Of a stretch of DNA of 15,486 bases, positions 1 to 6,781 are shown piece by piece (positions within the stretch are counted from its first letter, which is position 1; every line of letters starts with the position of its first letter). Under the pieces are notes generated by a model, which ran no database searches, was not told the DNA's origin, and worked only from the letters and a program-made list of their open reading frames with translations. The position numbers and the translations under genes are program-made. Source of the stretch: Firmicutes bacterium UBA4981 (lineage in GTDB: Bacteria > Bacillota > SHA-98 > UBA4971); NCBI GenBank assembly GCA_002398515.1, contig DGZL01000163.1, forward strand, positions 13,490 through 28,975, written 5' to 3'.

Positions 1-1814
1 GCAAGAAGGATCTCACGAGGCCCGTGCGTTACAAAGTCGTCAGGTATGCCCAAATGGGCAAACTCCACCTTTCCTTGAGCCTTCTTCGAAAGGATATCTG
101 CGACCTCGCTGCCCAGGCCTCCGATGACGCTTGCCTCTTCAACTACAAGCGCTCTCTTGCATTTCCTTGAAATCTCCAGAATCAAAGACTCGTCCACCGG
201 TTTCGCAAATCTGGCATTTAACACAGCCGCAGACACGCCTTCCCTCCTTAAGATTGCTAATGCATCCAAAGAAGGGTACAGCATGCTTCCTAAGGCAATT
301 ATCGCTAAGTCTTTCCCATCCTCAAGAAGCACGCCTCTACCATATTCAATAGGCGAACATGCCCTCTTTCTCCTCTTGTCCATGGCAGATGAGCGAGGGT
401 ACCTGAAGGCGCAAGGACCCTCTATGTTCAAAGCGAAATCCAACATGGAAACAAGCTCATCTTCATCTATAGGCGCCATGACGGTCATACCGGGAATGCT
501 CCTTAAAAACGCGACGTCAAGATTCCCATGGTGCGTGGGACCATCCTCCCCTACAAGCCCTGCCCTGTCCACGGCAAAAACCACATGAAGGCCTTGAAGG
601 GCAATGTCATGAACAATCTGATCATAAGCCCTCTGTAGAAACGTGGAGTAAATAGCTACCACGGGAATGAAGCCCTGGCTTGCCAGTCCTCCTGCCATCG
701 TCACTGCATGCTGCTCTGCAATACCCACATCAAAGAAGCGATTAGGATATGCTTTCATAAAAGCATTGAGGCCTGTACCATCAGGCATTGCAGCTGTAAT
801 GGCAATAATGCGAGGATCCTTGGACGCTGCTTTCACCACAGCCTCACCGAATATCTCAGACAGACTCTTGGAACTACTCGATGCAAGCATCTTACCTGAA
901 GGCACATGGAACTTGCCTACTCCGTGAAAAGCCCTGGGATCCGCCTCTGCGGGAGGGTATCCTTTGCCTTTTTTCGTGACTACATGGATCAGTACAGGGC
1001 CGCCCTTGGCCTTGGCTTGCTGAATCGTACGAATAAGGAGAGGGATGTCATGTCCGTCAAGGGGTCCTAAGTAAGTGAAACCCAAGTCTTCAAAGAGCAT
1101 GCTCGGCATGACCAGATACTTTAGGCTGCCTTTGAGCTTCCTTACGCTTTCGGAAACATCTTTTCCGATGATTGGGATGCTTTTGATGATCCGATCGATC
1201 CTGCGACGGGCTCTCAACAGATGAGGTTCTGTCCTAATGCGAGAAAGATAGGACGCAAGGCCTCCTACATTCCGAGAAATGGACATTTCATTGTCGTTCA
1301 GCACAACAATAATATCTGTGCCAAGTTGCCCTGCGTGGTTCAAGGCTTCAAACGCCATCCCCCCGGTAAGGGATCCGTCTCCGATGACTGCAAGAACACT
1401 GTAGCCTTCCTTTCTTAGATCTCTGGCTTTTGCAATACCGAGAGCTACCGATATTGAAGTGCTGGAGTGCCCTGTATTATATACATCATGAGGGCTCTCG
1501 TCCGTTCTCGGGAAACCGCTGATTCCTCCATACTGCCTGAGAGACGAGAATTCGCTAAGTCGTCCGGTGAGGATTTTATGGGCATACGCCTGGTGGCCGA
1601 CATCCCATATCACCTTATCATTAGGGCTGCCCAGCACAGTGTGAATGCTCAAGGCTAGTTCCACCACTCCAAGGCTGGACGCCAGATGGCCGCCGGTCTC
1701 GGAAACAGTGTTTATGATTTCCTCCCTGATTTCACCTGCAACTTGCTGAAGCTGACCTAGCGTAAGGTGTCTGAGGCCTTTGGGCAGATCCAGCTCATCA
1801 AGAAGTCTTGCCAC
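1..1814 (-). CDS. dxs: 1-deoxy-D-xylulose-5-phosphate synthase (3' end cut by window edge)
   Basis: Dxs condenses pyruvate and glyceraldehyde 3-phosphate into DXP, the first step of the MEP isoprenoid pathway. It needs thiamine diphosphate and Mg2+. Visible family motifs, numbered from the chosen start, are GGHLASSLG (41-49), DVGHQAYAHK (71-80), the ThDP/Mg motif GDGSLTGG (145-152) and NDNEMSIS (173-180), with EDGPTHHG further on in the pyrimidine-binding domain. About 604 codons are present, ending near the usual C-terminal GIPDxFVxHG motif, so only a few dozen residues seem to be missing. The GTG at 1814 is preferred because AAGGAG lies 9 nt upstream (1829-1824). An in-frame ATG at 1832 overlaps that site and has no ribosome binding site of its own. 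The start overlaps the end of oapA by 17 nt, which suggests translational coupling. It is the last gene of the isoprenoid/OLE cluster in this window. Confidence 0.95.
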   Translation of the reverse strand, partial: MARLLDELDLPKGLRHLTLGQLQQVAGEIREEIINTVSETGGHLASSLGVVELALSIHTVLGSPNDKVIWDVGHQAYAHKILTGRLSEFSSLRQYGGISGFPRTDESPHDVYNTGHSSTSISVALGIAKARDLRKEGYSVLAVIGDGSLTGGMAFEALNHAGQLGTDIIVVLNDNEMSISRNVGGLASYLSRIRTEPHLLRARRRIDRIIKSIPIIGKDVSESVRKLKGSLKYLVMPSMLFEDLGFTYLGPLDGHDIPLLIRTIQQAKAKGGPVLIHVVTKKGKGYPPAEADPRAFHGVGKFHVPSGKMLASSSSKSLSEIFGEAVVKAASKDPRIIAITAAMPDGTGLNAFMKAYPNRFFDVGIAEQHAVTMAGGLASQGFIPVVAIYSTFLQRAYDQIVHDIALQGLHVVFAVDRAGLVGEDGPTHHGNLDVAFLRSIPGMTVMAPIDEDELVSMLDFALNIEGPCAFRYPRSSAMDKRRKRACSPIEYGRGVLLEDGKDLAIIALGSMLYPSLDALAILRREGVSAAVLNARFAKPVDESLILEISRKCKRALVVEEASVIGGLGSEVADILSKKAQGKVEFAHLGIPDDFVTHGPREILL

Positions 1815-2436
1815 TATTCGAATCTCCTTCATTATACTTTTTTGCCGGGCAAAGACCCTTTTTCCTGTTCACTGCTTTGTAGTCGGGCATGATAACAAGG
1901 CCTGTGGAGTCTTCGAGCCAAGCCAGAACTTTACCTACAGCAAGAATGATCTGCTCCGGTTCACTGATGGCAGCGTTCTTTCCCCATGCCTTACCCCCGA
2001 CTGTAAGGGCTGCGATGAATCCTACGATAACCGTACTAACCACTGTCTCCCTTGTAGGGCTTCCTCCGGCAGGCATCACCAATTCCAGGGCGATTGCAGC
2101 TCCTATGGCTCCACTGACTGTACCTGTCATATCGCCGATGATGTCATTGCAAAAGCTCGCCACACGGTCAGCGGATCTTGTCATACGAAGGGCCTGCTTC
2201 GCTCCGTATACTTTCTTCGAAGCCATAGCATTCAATGGCCGTTCTTTCGCTGCCGTGGTAGCGGTGCCGATTACATCAAAAATGACACCGATGCCGACTA
2301 TCAAAAACAAAACAAAAAGTCCAAGAATCAACCCCACGCGGCCAAGGAGTATCTTGGACACAAAACTTACGGCTATAGCCATAGCAAATGTGATAATTGC
2401 TACATAAAGGACCCGTGACACACGTGGGTTCAACAA
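1798..2436 (-). CDS. oapA: OLE-associated membrane protein OapA (DUF21-like)
   Basis: This is a 212-residue integral membrane protein with hydrophobic segments near residues 8-28, 33-58, 105-125 and 132-150, and a basic C-terminal tail. The stretch after the second segment (IGTATTAAKERPLNAMASKKV, in two parts) and the short SFCNDIIGD motif resemble the small CorB/DUF21-related proteins encoded between ispA and dxs in many Firmicutes. In Bacillus halodurans that protein is OapA, which binds OLE RNA and brings it to the membrane. Loss of OLE or OapA there causes sensitivity to cold, alcohols and Mg2+. The start is TTG at 2436, with AAGGTGG (2449-2443) 6 nt upstream and a stop codon (TAG) immediately before it. 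The gene directly follows the OLE-like RNA and overlaps dxs. The name rests on context plus sequence character; a homology search was not possible here. Confidence 0.82.
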   Translation of the reverse strand: MLNPRVSRVLYVAIITFAMAIAVSFVSKILLGRVGLILGLFVLFLIVGIGVIFDVIGTATTAAKERPLNAMASKKVYGAKQALRMTRSADRVASFCNDIIGDMTGTVSGAIGAAIALELVMPAGGSPTRETVVSTVIVGFIAALTVGGKAWGKNAAISEPEQIILAVGKVLAWLEDSTGLVIMPDYKAVNRKKGLCPAKKYNEGDSNSGKTS

Positions 2437-2442
2437 CTACAC

Positions 2443-2471
2443 CCACCTTAATAACGTATCCGGGTAGGTGG
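2443..2471 (-). promoter_or_regulatory. oapA ribosome binding site with possible anti-RBS pairing to the OLE 3' arm
   Basis: The oapA ribosome binding site contains AGGTGG (2448-2443). Its exact complement CCACCT (2471-2466) lies 17 nt upstream, within the 3' arm of the 11-bp helix that closes the OLE RNA. The same arm cannot pair with the RNA's 5' arm (3078-3068) and with the ribosome binding site at once. The two pairings are directly visible. A regulatory effect on OapA translation is inference. Confidence 0.45.
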
Positions 2472-3083
2472 TAACACTATGGGTAAATATTGTGGCTTTA
2501 GGTCCGGCAGGTTTTCCCTGTAGTGCTCCCTTGCGTCACCGCTTGGGCGGTTTCCCGTTTACGACTACAGCCCGAGGTTGCCCTTAGGACGGCCGGACTA
2601 CCACTTAGCTCACACTACAATCCCCATAATGTCCCTTTTACCTTTGGACAGTCTAGGAGTTTTCCTCAACAGCATCTATCCATCTTCTAGCCTCTTTTGC
2701 AGCGAGAGTTTCATGCAGCAAAGGGCCGCTTATTCCGGCCTGAAAAAGCACGCCTGTTACCCGCAATCCCTCTCTCACCACTCAAGGCAGGCTACTCTAC
2801 ACCCAGCACATACTACTCTCGTATTCGCACCTAGGCGTAGGTTTACCCCCCGGCCGTGGCCGCGGCCTGCGCCGACTAGCCACAGGAGCGGGTCTCCGCG
2901 AGATGAGGGTCAACGCCTGTATGCCATTACAGATCGCCCTCGTCTCTTAACCCCCAGCACCGACCCCCAACTGGGCGTCGGCAGCCGGCACCAGGGACTT
3001 CATCGATGTGCCCTTGACGGATTTTTAGGCCCGCCTTCAAAGATGGAGGCGCTGACTAGAATACTGCACCACCTACCCTGACG
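2460..3083 (-). ncRNA. ole: OLE RNA (Ornate Large Extremophilic RNA)
   Basis: The 680-nt gap between ispA and oapA has no credible ORF but much RNA-like structure on the minus strand. GGGTAGGTGGT (3078-3068) near the 5' end is perfectly complementary to ACCACCTACCC (2472-2462) at the 3' end, so the transcript can close on itself. Internal helices include CCGAC/GTCGG (2981-2977 with 2964-2960) around a CCC/GGG hairpin, CTGTA/TACAG inside GAGGG/CCCTC (2941-2905), TGTAGTG/CACTACA (2619-2613 with 2525-2519), and two GNRA-capped hairpins: AGG-GCAA-CCT (2584-2575) and CGG-GAAA-CCG (2557-2548). The length of about 620 nt matches the roughly 610 nt of known OLE RNAs. So does the setting: ispA upstream, then an OapA-like gene and dxs. 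OLE forms a membrane-associated ribonucleoprotein linked to stress adaptation and Mg2+ or energy homeostasis. The 5' end is inferred from the promoter; the 3' end is approximate. Confidence 0.88.
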
Positions 3084-3089
3084 GACTTG

Positions 3090-3118
3090 ATTATATCATA
3101 TGCGAAATTTGCCATCAA
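3090..3118 (-). promoter_or_regulatory. Sigma-A promoter of the OLE RNA
   Basis: On the minus strand TTGATG (3118-3113) is followed after exactly 17 nt by a perfect TATAAT (3095-3090). Transcription should begin near 3083-3082, four or five nucleotides before the 5' arm of the RNA's closing helix. The -35 box overlaps the ispA stop codon (TGA, 3117-3115), so the RNA can be made independently of the upstream operon. It would also drive oapA and dxs. Confidence 0.75.
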
Positions 3119-3975
3119 CTAAAGCCCAGAGCCCTCGTGGCAAGCCAAAGGAGTTCCTCTGCCTGCTTCTCATAAGGTTTTAGAACGTCAATGGCTAAAG
3201 AGAGAAGATTCGAACCGTACAGTCCTGCCTCTTTTATCCCAAGGATTCGGGAAAACGTCAGAAGACCTTCCTCATGAGAGTCACTGATATCATCGCGCAC
3301 CTGAAACGCGCGCCCGAACAACTCCCCAAAAAGCGTAAGAGCTTCGAACTCATCGGTGTTTGCGCCTGCCACGATTGCACCGCATCTAATTGCAGCCTTC
3401 ATTAGGGCACCGGTCTTCAGGTCGCTCATTTTTTCAGTGTAGTCCACTCCGATATCAGGGTGAACCGGAGAAATATCCATGACCTGTCCGCCGACCATAC
3501 CAAGGCTTCCTGACGCTGAGGCCAGTTCATGCACAATCTTAATTGAAGTCTCAGGCCCCATTAGTTCATAGGCTTCCTCTTTCGAGACTACTTCAAACGC
3601 GAGAGAAAGCAAGGCATCCCCTACGAGGATTGCTTCTGCCTCCCCGAAAGCCTTATGAACGGTAGGCAGTCCACGCCGAAAATCGTCGTTGTCCATGGAC
3701 GGTAGATCATCATGGACAAGAGAATATGAATGTATTAGCTCAATGGCAATTGCAGGAGGAATGCTTCGCTCAAGGGACCCTTCTACACTAAGTCTCACTC
3801 TTTGTACCATCATCGCAGTAGACAACACAAGCAGCGGACGGATCCTCTTACCGCCTGGAAATACCCCGTATCTCATAGCTCTATGGAGTAGTTCAGGGTG
3901 TGTATCAGAAGAAGGGATGGCAGCATCCAGGGCTGCATCTATCATCAGTCTCCAGTCATTAAGGGTCTTCTCCAC
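3115..3975 (-). CDS. ispA: Geranyl/farnesyl diphosphate synthase (IspA-type polyprenyl synthetase)
   Basis: The enzyme condenses isopentenyl diphosphate with allylic diphosphates to give C10-C15 prenyl diphosphates for undecaprenyl, quinone and other isoprenoids. At 286 residues it is slightly shorter than usual. Visible motifs are GGKRIRP (41-47), the first aspartate-rich motif DDLPSMDND (89-97), RRGLPTVHK (100-108), GGQVMDI (162-168), KTGALM (187-192) and the second aspartate-rich motif FQVRDDISD (224-232). After the last motif the loop that normally carries GKxxGxDxxxxKxTY is shortened to SHEEGLLTFSRILG, so its conserved lysine appears to be absent. The frame is continuous. The GTG start at 3975 overlaps the xseB stop by one base (TAGTG). 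The product feeds the same pathway as Dxs, encoded downstream beyond the OLE RNA. Confidence 0.93.
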   Translation of the reverse strand: MEKTLNDWRLMIDAALDAAIPSSDTHPELLHRAMRYGVFPGGKRIRPLLVLSTAMMVQRVRLSVEGSLERSIPPAIAIELIHSYSLVHDDLPSMDNDDFRRGLPTVHKAFGEAEAILVGDALLSLAFEVVSKEEAYELMGPETSIKIVHELASASGSLGMVGGQVMDISPVHPDIGVDYTEKMSDLKTGALMKAAIRCGAIVAGANTDEFEALTLFGELFGRAFQVRDDISDSHEEGLLTFSRILGIKEAGLYGSNLLSLAIDVLKPYEKQAEELLWLATRALGFS

Positions 3976-4220
3976 TACGACTCGTCCCCGACGCGAAATG
4001 ACTCTGTGACAAGCCTTCCTTCCTTTGTTTCAATAAGCTGCGCGATTTTGGTTTCGGCGCCTTCCAGTTTCTTTTGGCATATTCTCACCAAAGACATCCC
4101 TTTTTCGAAAGCCTCAAGGGATTCCTCGAGCCCGAGAGCTCCCGATTCTAAGGAGTCTACCATCTCCTCCAGTTGCTTCATGGCTTCCTCAAAACTAATA
4201 TCCTCTTCAGTCTTTCCCAC
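3975..4220 (-). CDS. xseB: Exodeoxyribonuclease VII small subunit
   Basis: XseB combines in several copies with XseA to form exonuclease VII, which degrades single-stranded DNA in both directions to short oligonucleotides in DNA repair. The 81-residue product has the family core: SFEEAMKQLEEMVDSLESG, then LGLEESLEAFEKGMSLVR, which form the helical hairpin contacting XseA. I chose GTG at 4220 because a strong AGGAGGAGGAGA run (4238-4227) sits 6 nt upstream. An in-frame TTG at 4241 would add seven residues encoded largely by that purine run. The start overlaps the xseA stop by 14 nt and the stop overlaps the ispA start by one base, so the genes are probably translationally coupled. Confidence 0.92.
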   Translation of the reverse strand: MGKTEEDISFEEAMKQLEEMVDSLESGALGLEESLEAFEKGMSLVRICQKKLEGAETKIAQLIETKEGRLVTESFRVGDES

Positions 4221-5436
4221 CCGCGCTCTCCTCCTCCTCAAGCACAGACTTTACAGTAGCCGTAAAGCTCCCGTCTTGAAGCACTACTTCCAAGTCTTCT
4301 TCAGGCGCCACCTGTCCCACGCTGCGCACGACACTCATCCCAGGAAGTTTTCTAATGAAACCATACCCTCGACCGAGAGTTCTCAAAGGGCTCAGACCGT
4401 CAAGTTGGCCTGCCAAAGCCCTGAAATCCTCACGCTTCTTCGAAAGCGCGCCTTGGGTGAGAGCATAGAGACGGCCACCTTCAACAGAAAGCCGTCTGCG
4501 GTGGTCTCTCGTCAACTCCATTGGGAACCTCAAGACATGCGACCTTACTTGCGACCGGAGCTTCCCCTTATTGTCAGATAGAACCGTCCGAATACTGCTG
4601 TTAAGACGCAAGTTGAGTTGAAAAAGGGTCTTTCCCAGTTCGTCCATGTCAGGAACAGCCATTTCCGCAGCGGCGGACGGAGTGGCAGCCCGCATGTCAG
4701 CTACAAAATCGGCGATAGTGAAGTCTGTCTCATGCCCTACGGCAGATATCACAGGGACCCTGCAGGCAGCAATTGCCCTGGCGACCCTCTCATCATTAAA
4801 CGCCATGAGCTCTTCAATTGAACCCCCGCCTCGTCCGACAATGACGACGTCGATGAAACCGGCTCGATTCACCAAATCAAGAGCCTGTACAATATTCTCC
4901 GGAGCGCCGTCACCTTGAACCAGCGCAGGGACGACAAGAATGGTGACGCCAGGCGCACGCCTGCTAATGACTGTGATTACATCACGCACAGCAGCCCCTG
5001 TAGGAGAGGTCACCACTGCCACAACTTTAGGGAAGCTTGGCAGTTCCCTTTTCCTAGAAAGCGAAAAAAGCCCTTCCTTTTCCAACTTCTCCTTAAGCTG
5101 AAGAAAAGCCAGATACAAGGAACCTGTTCCGAAAGGCATCATCTCTTCAACATAAAGCTGCACATCGCCGGATCTCTCATACATGCCTATGGCGCCGTAT
5201 GCGAATACTGACATTCCGTCGGAAGGCATGAACTTGAGGCGAGAGTTTTGTGACCTGAACATCACGCATCTCAGTCGGCTGAACTCATCCTTTAGACTGA
5301 AATACATGTGTCCTGATGAATGCAGGGTGAAATTGGAGACTTCACCTCTTATCCAAACACCGGCAAGAAAATCATCACTCTCTATCAGGGCTTTTATGTA
5401 TTTGCTCATTTCGGAAACAGAATATACAGCCAGCAT
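4207..5436 (-). CDS. xseA: Exodeoxyribonuclease VII large subunit
   Basis: This is the catalytic subunit of exonuclease VII. The 409 residues follow the family layout: an N-terminal OB-fold (about 1-100, with GVWIRGEVSNFTLHSSGHMYFSLKD in its first half), then the nuclease domain with VVTSPTGAAVRDV, VIVGRGGGSIEEL and FNDERVARAI, the ISAVGHETDFTIADFVAD segment and RAATPSAAAE. A helical/coiled-coil region and the terminal LGRGYGFIRK element follow. The ATG at 5436 begins immediately after the nusB stop (TAG then ATG), with a purine-rich GGGAGATGAAAGAAG upstream. In several Firmicutes folD lies between nusB and xseA, but here there is no room for it. Confidence 0.95.
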   Translation of the reverse strand: MLAVYSVSEMSKYIKALIESDDFLAGVWIRGEVSNFTLHSSGHMYFSLKDEFSRLRCVMFRSQNSRLKFMPSDGMSVFAYGAIGMYERSGDVQLYVEEMMPFGTGSLYLAFLQLKEKLEKEGLFSLSRKRELPSFPKVVAVVTSPTGAAVRDVITVISRRAPGVTILVVPALVQGDGAPENIVQALDLVNRAGFIDVVIVGRGGGSIEELMAFNDERVARAIAACRVPVISAVGHETDFTIADFVADMRAATPSAAAEMAVPDMDELGKTLFQLNLRLNSSIRTVLSDNKGKLRSQVRSHVLRFPMELTRDHRRRLSVEGGRLYALTQGALSKKREDFRALAGQLDGLSPLRTLGRGYGFIRKLPGMSVVRSVGQVAPEEDLEVVLQDGSFTATVKSVLEEEESAGGKD

Positions 5437-5844
5437 CTAGTCTTCTTTCATCTCCCGCGCCAATTTCCCTAAGATGCCATTGACGAATTTCCATGACTCC
5501 TCATCACCGAATTTCCGTGCGAGGGTCACCGCCTCATTTATCGCTACATTTACGGGAATATCCTCGAGGAACAATATCTCATAGACCGCAAGTCTGAGAA
5601 GATTTCTGTCTACCGCTCCCATGCGATCCAATGTCCAACCGATGGCAAGACGAGAAATGGTATCGTCGACAGATTCGAGGTTCCGGAGGGTTCCAAGGAC
5701 AACACGGTGAATGTAATCGACGTTTCGGCATCCGGCATCCTTGTCACTTAGTGCGGTCGAAATGGCGGTTTCAGGTTTCATGCGCCCGACATCTACTTGA
5801 AAAAGCACAGCAAATGCTGCTTCTCGCGCATCCCTCCTTGTCAA
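5437..5844 (-). CDS. nusB: Transcription antitermination factor NusB
   Basis: NusB binds boxA RNA with ribosomal protein S10 (NusE) and supports antitermination of rRNA operons. The 135-residue all-helical protein shows the N-terminal family signature TRRDAREAAFAVLFQVDVG, the central WTLDRMGAVDRNLLRLAVYEI segment, and the C-terminal PVNVAINEAVTLARKFGDEESWKFVNGILGKL in pieces typical of the family. The start is TTG at 5844 with AGGGGG about 6 nt upstream. An AAGGAGG inside the coding region is followed by an ATG in the wrong frame and is not used to set the start. The gene abuts xseA with no spacer and lies 30 nt after the DUF2273 gene. Confidence 0.94.
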   Translation of the reverse strand: MTRRDAREAAFAVLFQVDVGRMKPETAISTALSDKDAGCRNVDYIHRVVLGTLRNLESVDDTISRLAIGWTLDRMGAVDRNLLRLAVYEILFLEDIPVNVAINEAVTLARKFGDEESWKFVNGILGKLAREMKED

Positions 5845-5874
5845 AGTAATCCCCCTAACCTCCCACGTTCCACG

Positions 5875-6114
5875 TCAGCCTTCATCAGGCGGAAGAAAGT
5901 CTTCCAGAAAAATGTCATTTGTGTGTCTTCTCCCTCGATCTACATAATTACCGGCAAGATAACCTACCCCTATGCATGCAGCTAAGTAAAGTCCGGCAAC
6001 AGGACCTGCAATCACCATGACCAATCCGACGATAAATCCTAAAATCGTCCCTATTAGCTTTCCCGGATATCTAACAAGAGCGACACGCAAGAAATCCCCT
6101 ATCCCGGGCTGCAT
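5875..6114 (-). CDS. DUF2273 small integral membrane protein (Asp23 module)
   Basis: This 79-residue protein has two closely spaced hydrophobic segments (about 19-36 and 38-55), with a glycine-rich pattern (GTILGFIVGLVMVIAGPVAG), and an acidic C-terminus. It matches the small DUF2273 proteins encoded next to asp23 and amaP in many Gram-positive bacteria. Their biochemical role is not established; a part in anchoring or organising the Asp23 layer at the membrane is inferred from co-location. The ATG at 6114 has GAGGTG about 8 nt upstream. The 96-nt gap before it contains a perfect tandem 10-bp repeat. Confidence 0.8.
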   Translation of the reverse strand: MQPGIGDFLRVALVRYPGKLIGTILGFIVGLVMVIAGPVAGLYLAACIGVGYLAGNYVDRGRRHTNDIFLEDFLPPDEG

Positions 6115-6135
6115 TAACTTGCACCTCTTTTCCTA

Positions 6136-6155
6136 TGCAGTCCACTGCAGTCCAC
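6136..6155. repeat. Perfect tandem duplication of a 10-bp unit
   Basis: TGCAGTCCAC occurs twice head to tail (6136-6145 and 6146-6155) in the gap between amaP and the DUF2273 gene. It lies upstream of the DUF2273 ribosome binding site. It may be a replication-slippage duplication. No function is apparent. Confidence 0.75.
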
Positions 6156-6210
6156 ATCCTTCACCTTGTCCATGGAGATGCCAAGACCACATGAGCGTCT
6201 GTCTCTGCAA

Positions 6211-6756
6211 TTAGATTACCCTCTGAGGCCTCTGTTCATGGCCTACATTGCGTACATGCACTGTCACTCTGGATACGTCCACTCCGATTGTATCGCTGAT
6301 GTACCTCCCAAGCTTGGCCTGAATCTGCTCGGCTACTCCCGGAATAGAAACATCAGGACTGACAACAACTGAAACATATACCTCAATATCTTCCCCTGAG
6401 ACGTCAACTACAGTATCAACATCCTGTATTCCCGGGACTTCACGTGCGCCCCGTTTGATCAGGGTTTCAATGGCCAATGACGAAATCCTGACCTCACCAA
6501 GACCGGTAGCGCGAACAATGGTCTTCCTGCGCCCTCGACTTCGAAAAGCAAGCCACATCAAATACGCGCCTGCTGCTACACAAATAATTGAGATAACGAT
6601 TACAGCGGGACGCAGGCCTCCGTACTGCCTGGTAAGAAAGACATGTGCAAAGAAACTGGTTGGATTAGGCCCGAATGCCATGACAACAAAAATCATGCCT
6701 ACCGCAAGCAGCAGTATAGCTGAGATGAATACAACGACCCGGTCATGTATTCTCAT
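6211..6756 (-). CDS. amaP: Alkaline-shock-response membrane anchor protein AmaP
   Basis: This 181-residue protein has two transmembrane segments (about 8-30 and 50-70), a basic linker (RSRGRRK), and a C-terminal Asp23-like domain (about 80-175: GLGEVRISSLAIETLIKRGA, then VVVSPDVSIPGVAEQIQAKL and VDVSRVTVHV). In Staphylococcus aureus AmaP tethers Asp23 to the cytoplasmic membrane. The arrangement here, Asp23 protein - AmaP - DUF2273, supports the same role. The ATG at 6756 has AAAGGAGC 6 nt upstream. It starts 25 nt after the Asp23 gene, so both are probably on one transcript. Confidence 0.85.
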   Translation of the reverse strand: MRIHDRVVVFISAILLLAVGMIFVVMAFGPNPTSFFAHVFLTRQYGGLRPAVIVISIICVAAGAYLMWLAFRSRGRRKTIVRATGLGEVRISSLAIETLIKRGAREVPGIQDVDTVVDVSGEDIEVYVSVVVSPDVSIPGVAEQIQAKLGRYISDTIGVDVSRVTVHVRNVGHEQRPQRVI

Positions 6757-6781
6757 GGAACTGCTCCTTTCACCGGTGTTG

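Noticed and set aside
1780..2418. Plus-strand open frames opposite oapA (212 and 172 codons)
   Set aside because: Both mirror the minus-strand membrane protein, lack ribosome binding sites and lack family-like motifs.
2578..3081. A 167-codon plus-strand open frame across the OLE region
   Set aside because: No recognisable domain, Pro/His/Ser-rich random character, no good ribosome binding site, and it is antisense to a region with strong RNA structure and a minus-strand promoter.
2437..3114. Other explanations for the non-coding interval: group II intron, rRNA fragment, tmRNA or RNase P
   Set aside because: No intron-encoded protein, no recognised rRNA, tmRNA tag or RNase P core sequence was seen. 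The gene context points to OLE.
6117..6176. A 19-codon minus-strand ORF (MDKVKDVDCSG...) whose TAA overlaps the DUF2273 ATG
   Set aside because: The overlap looks like a leader peptide, but there is no ribosome binding site before its ATG and it spans a slippage repeat.
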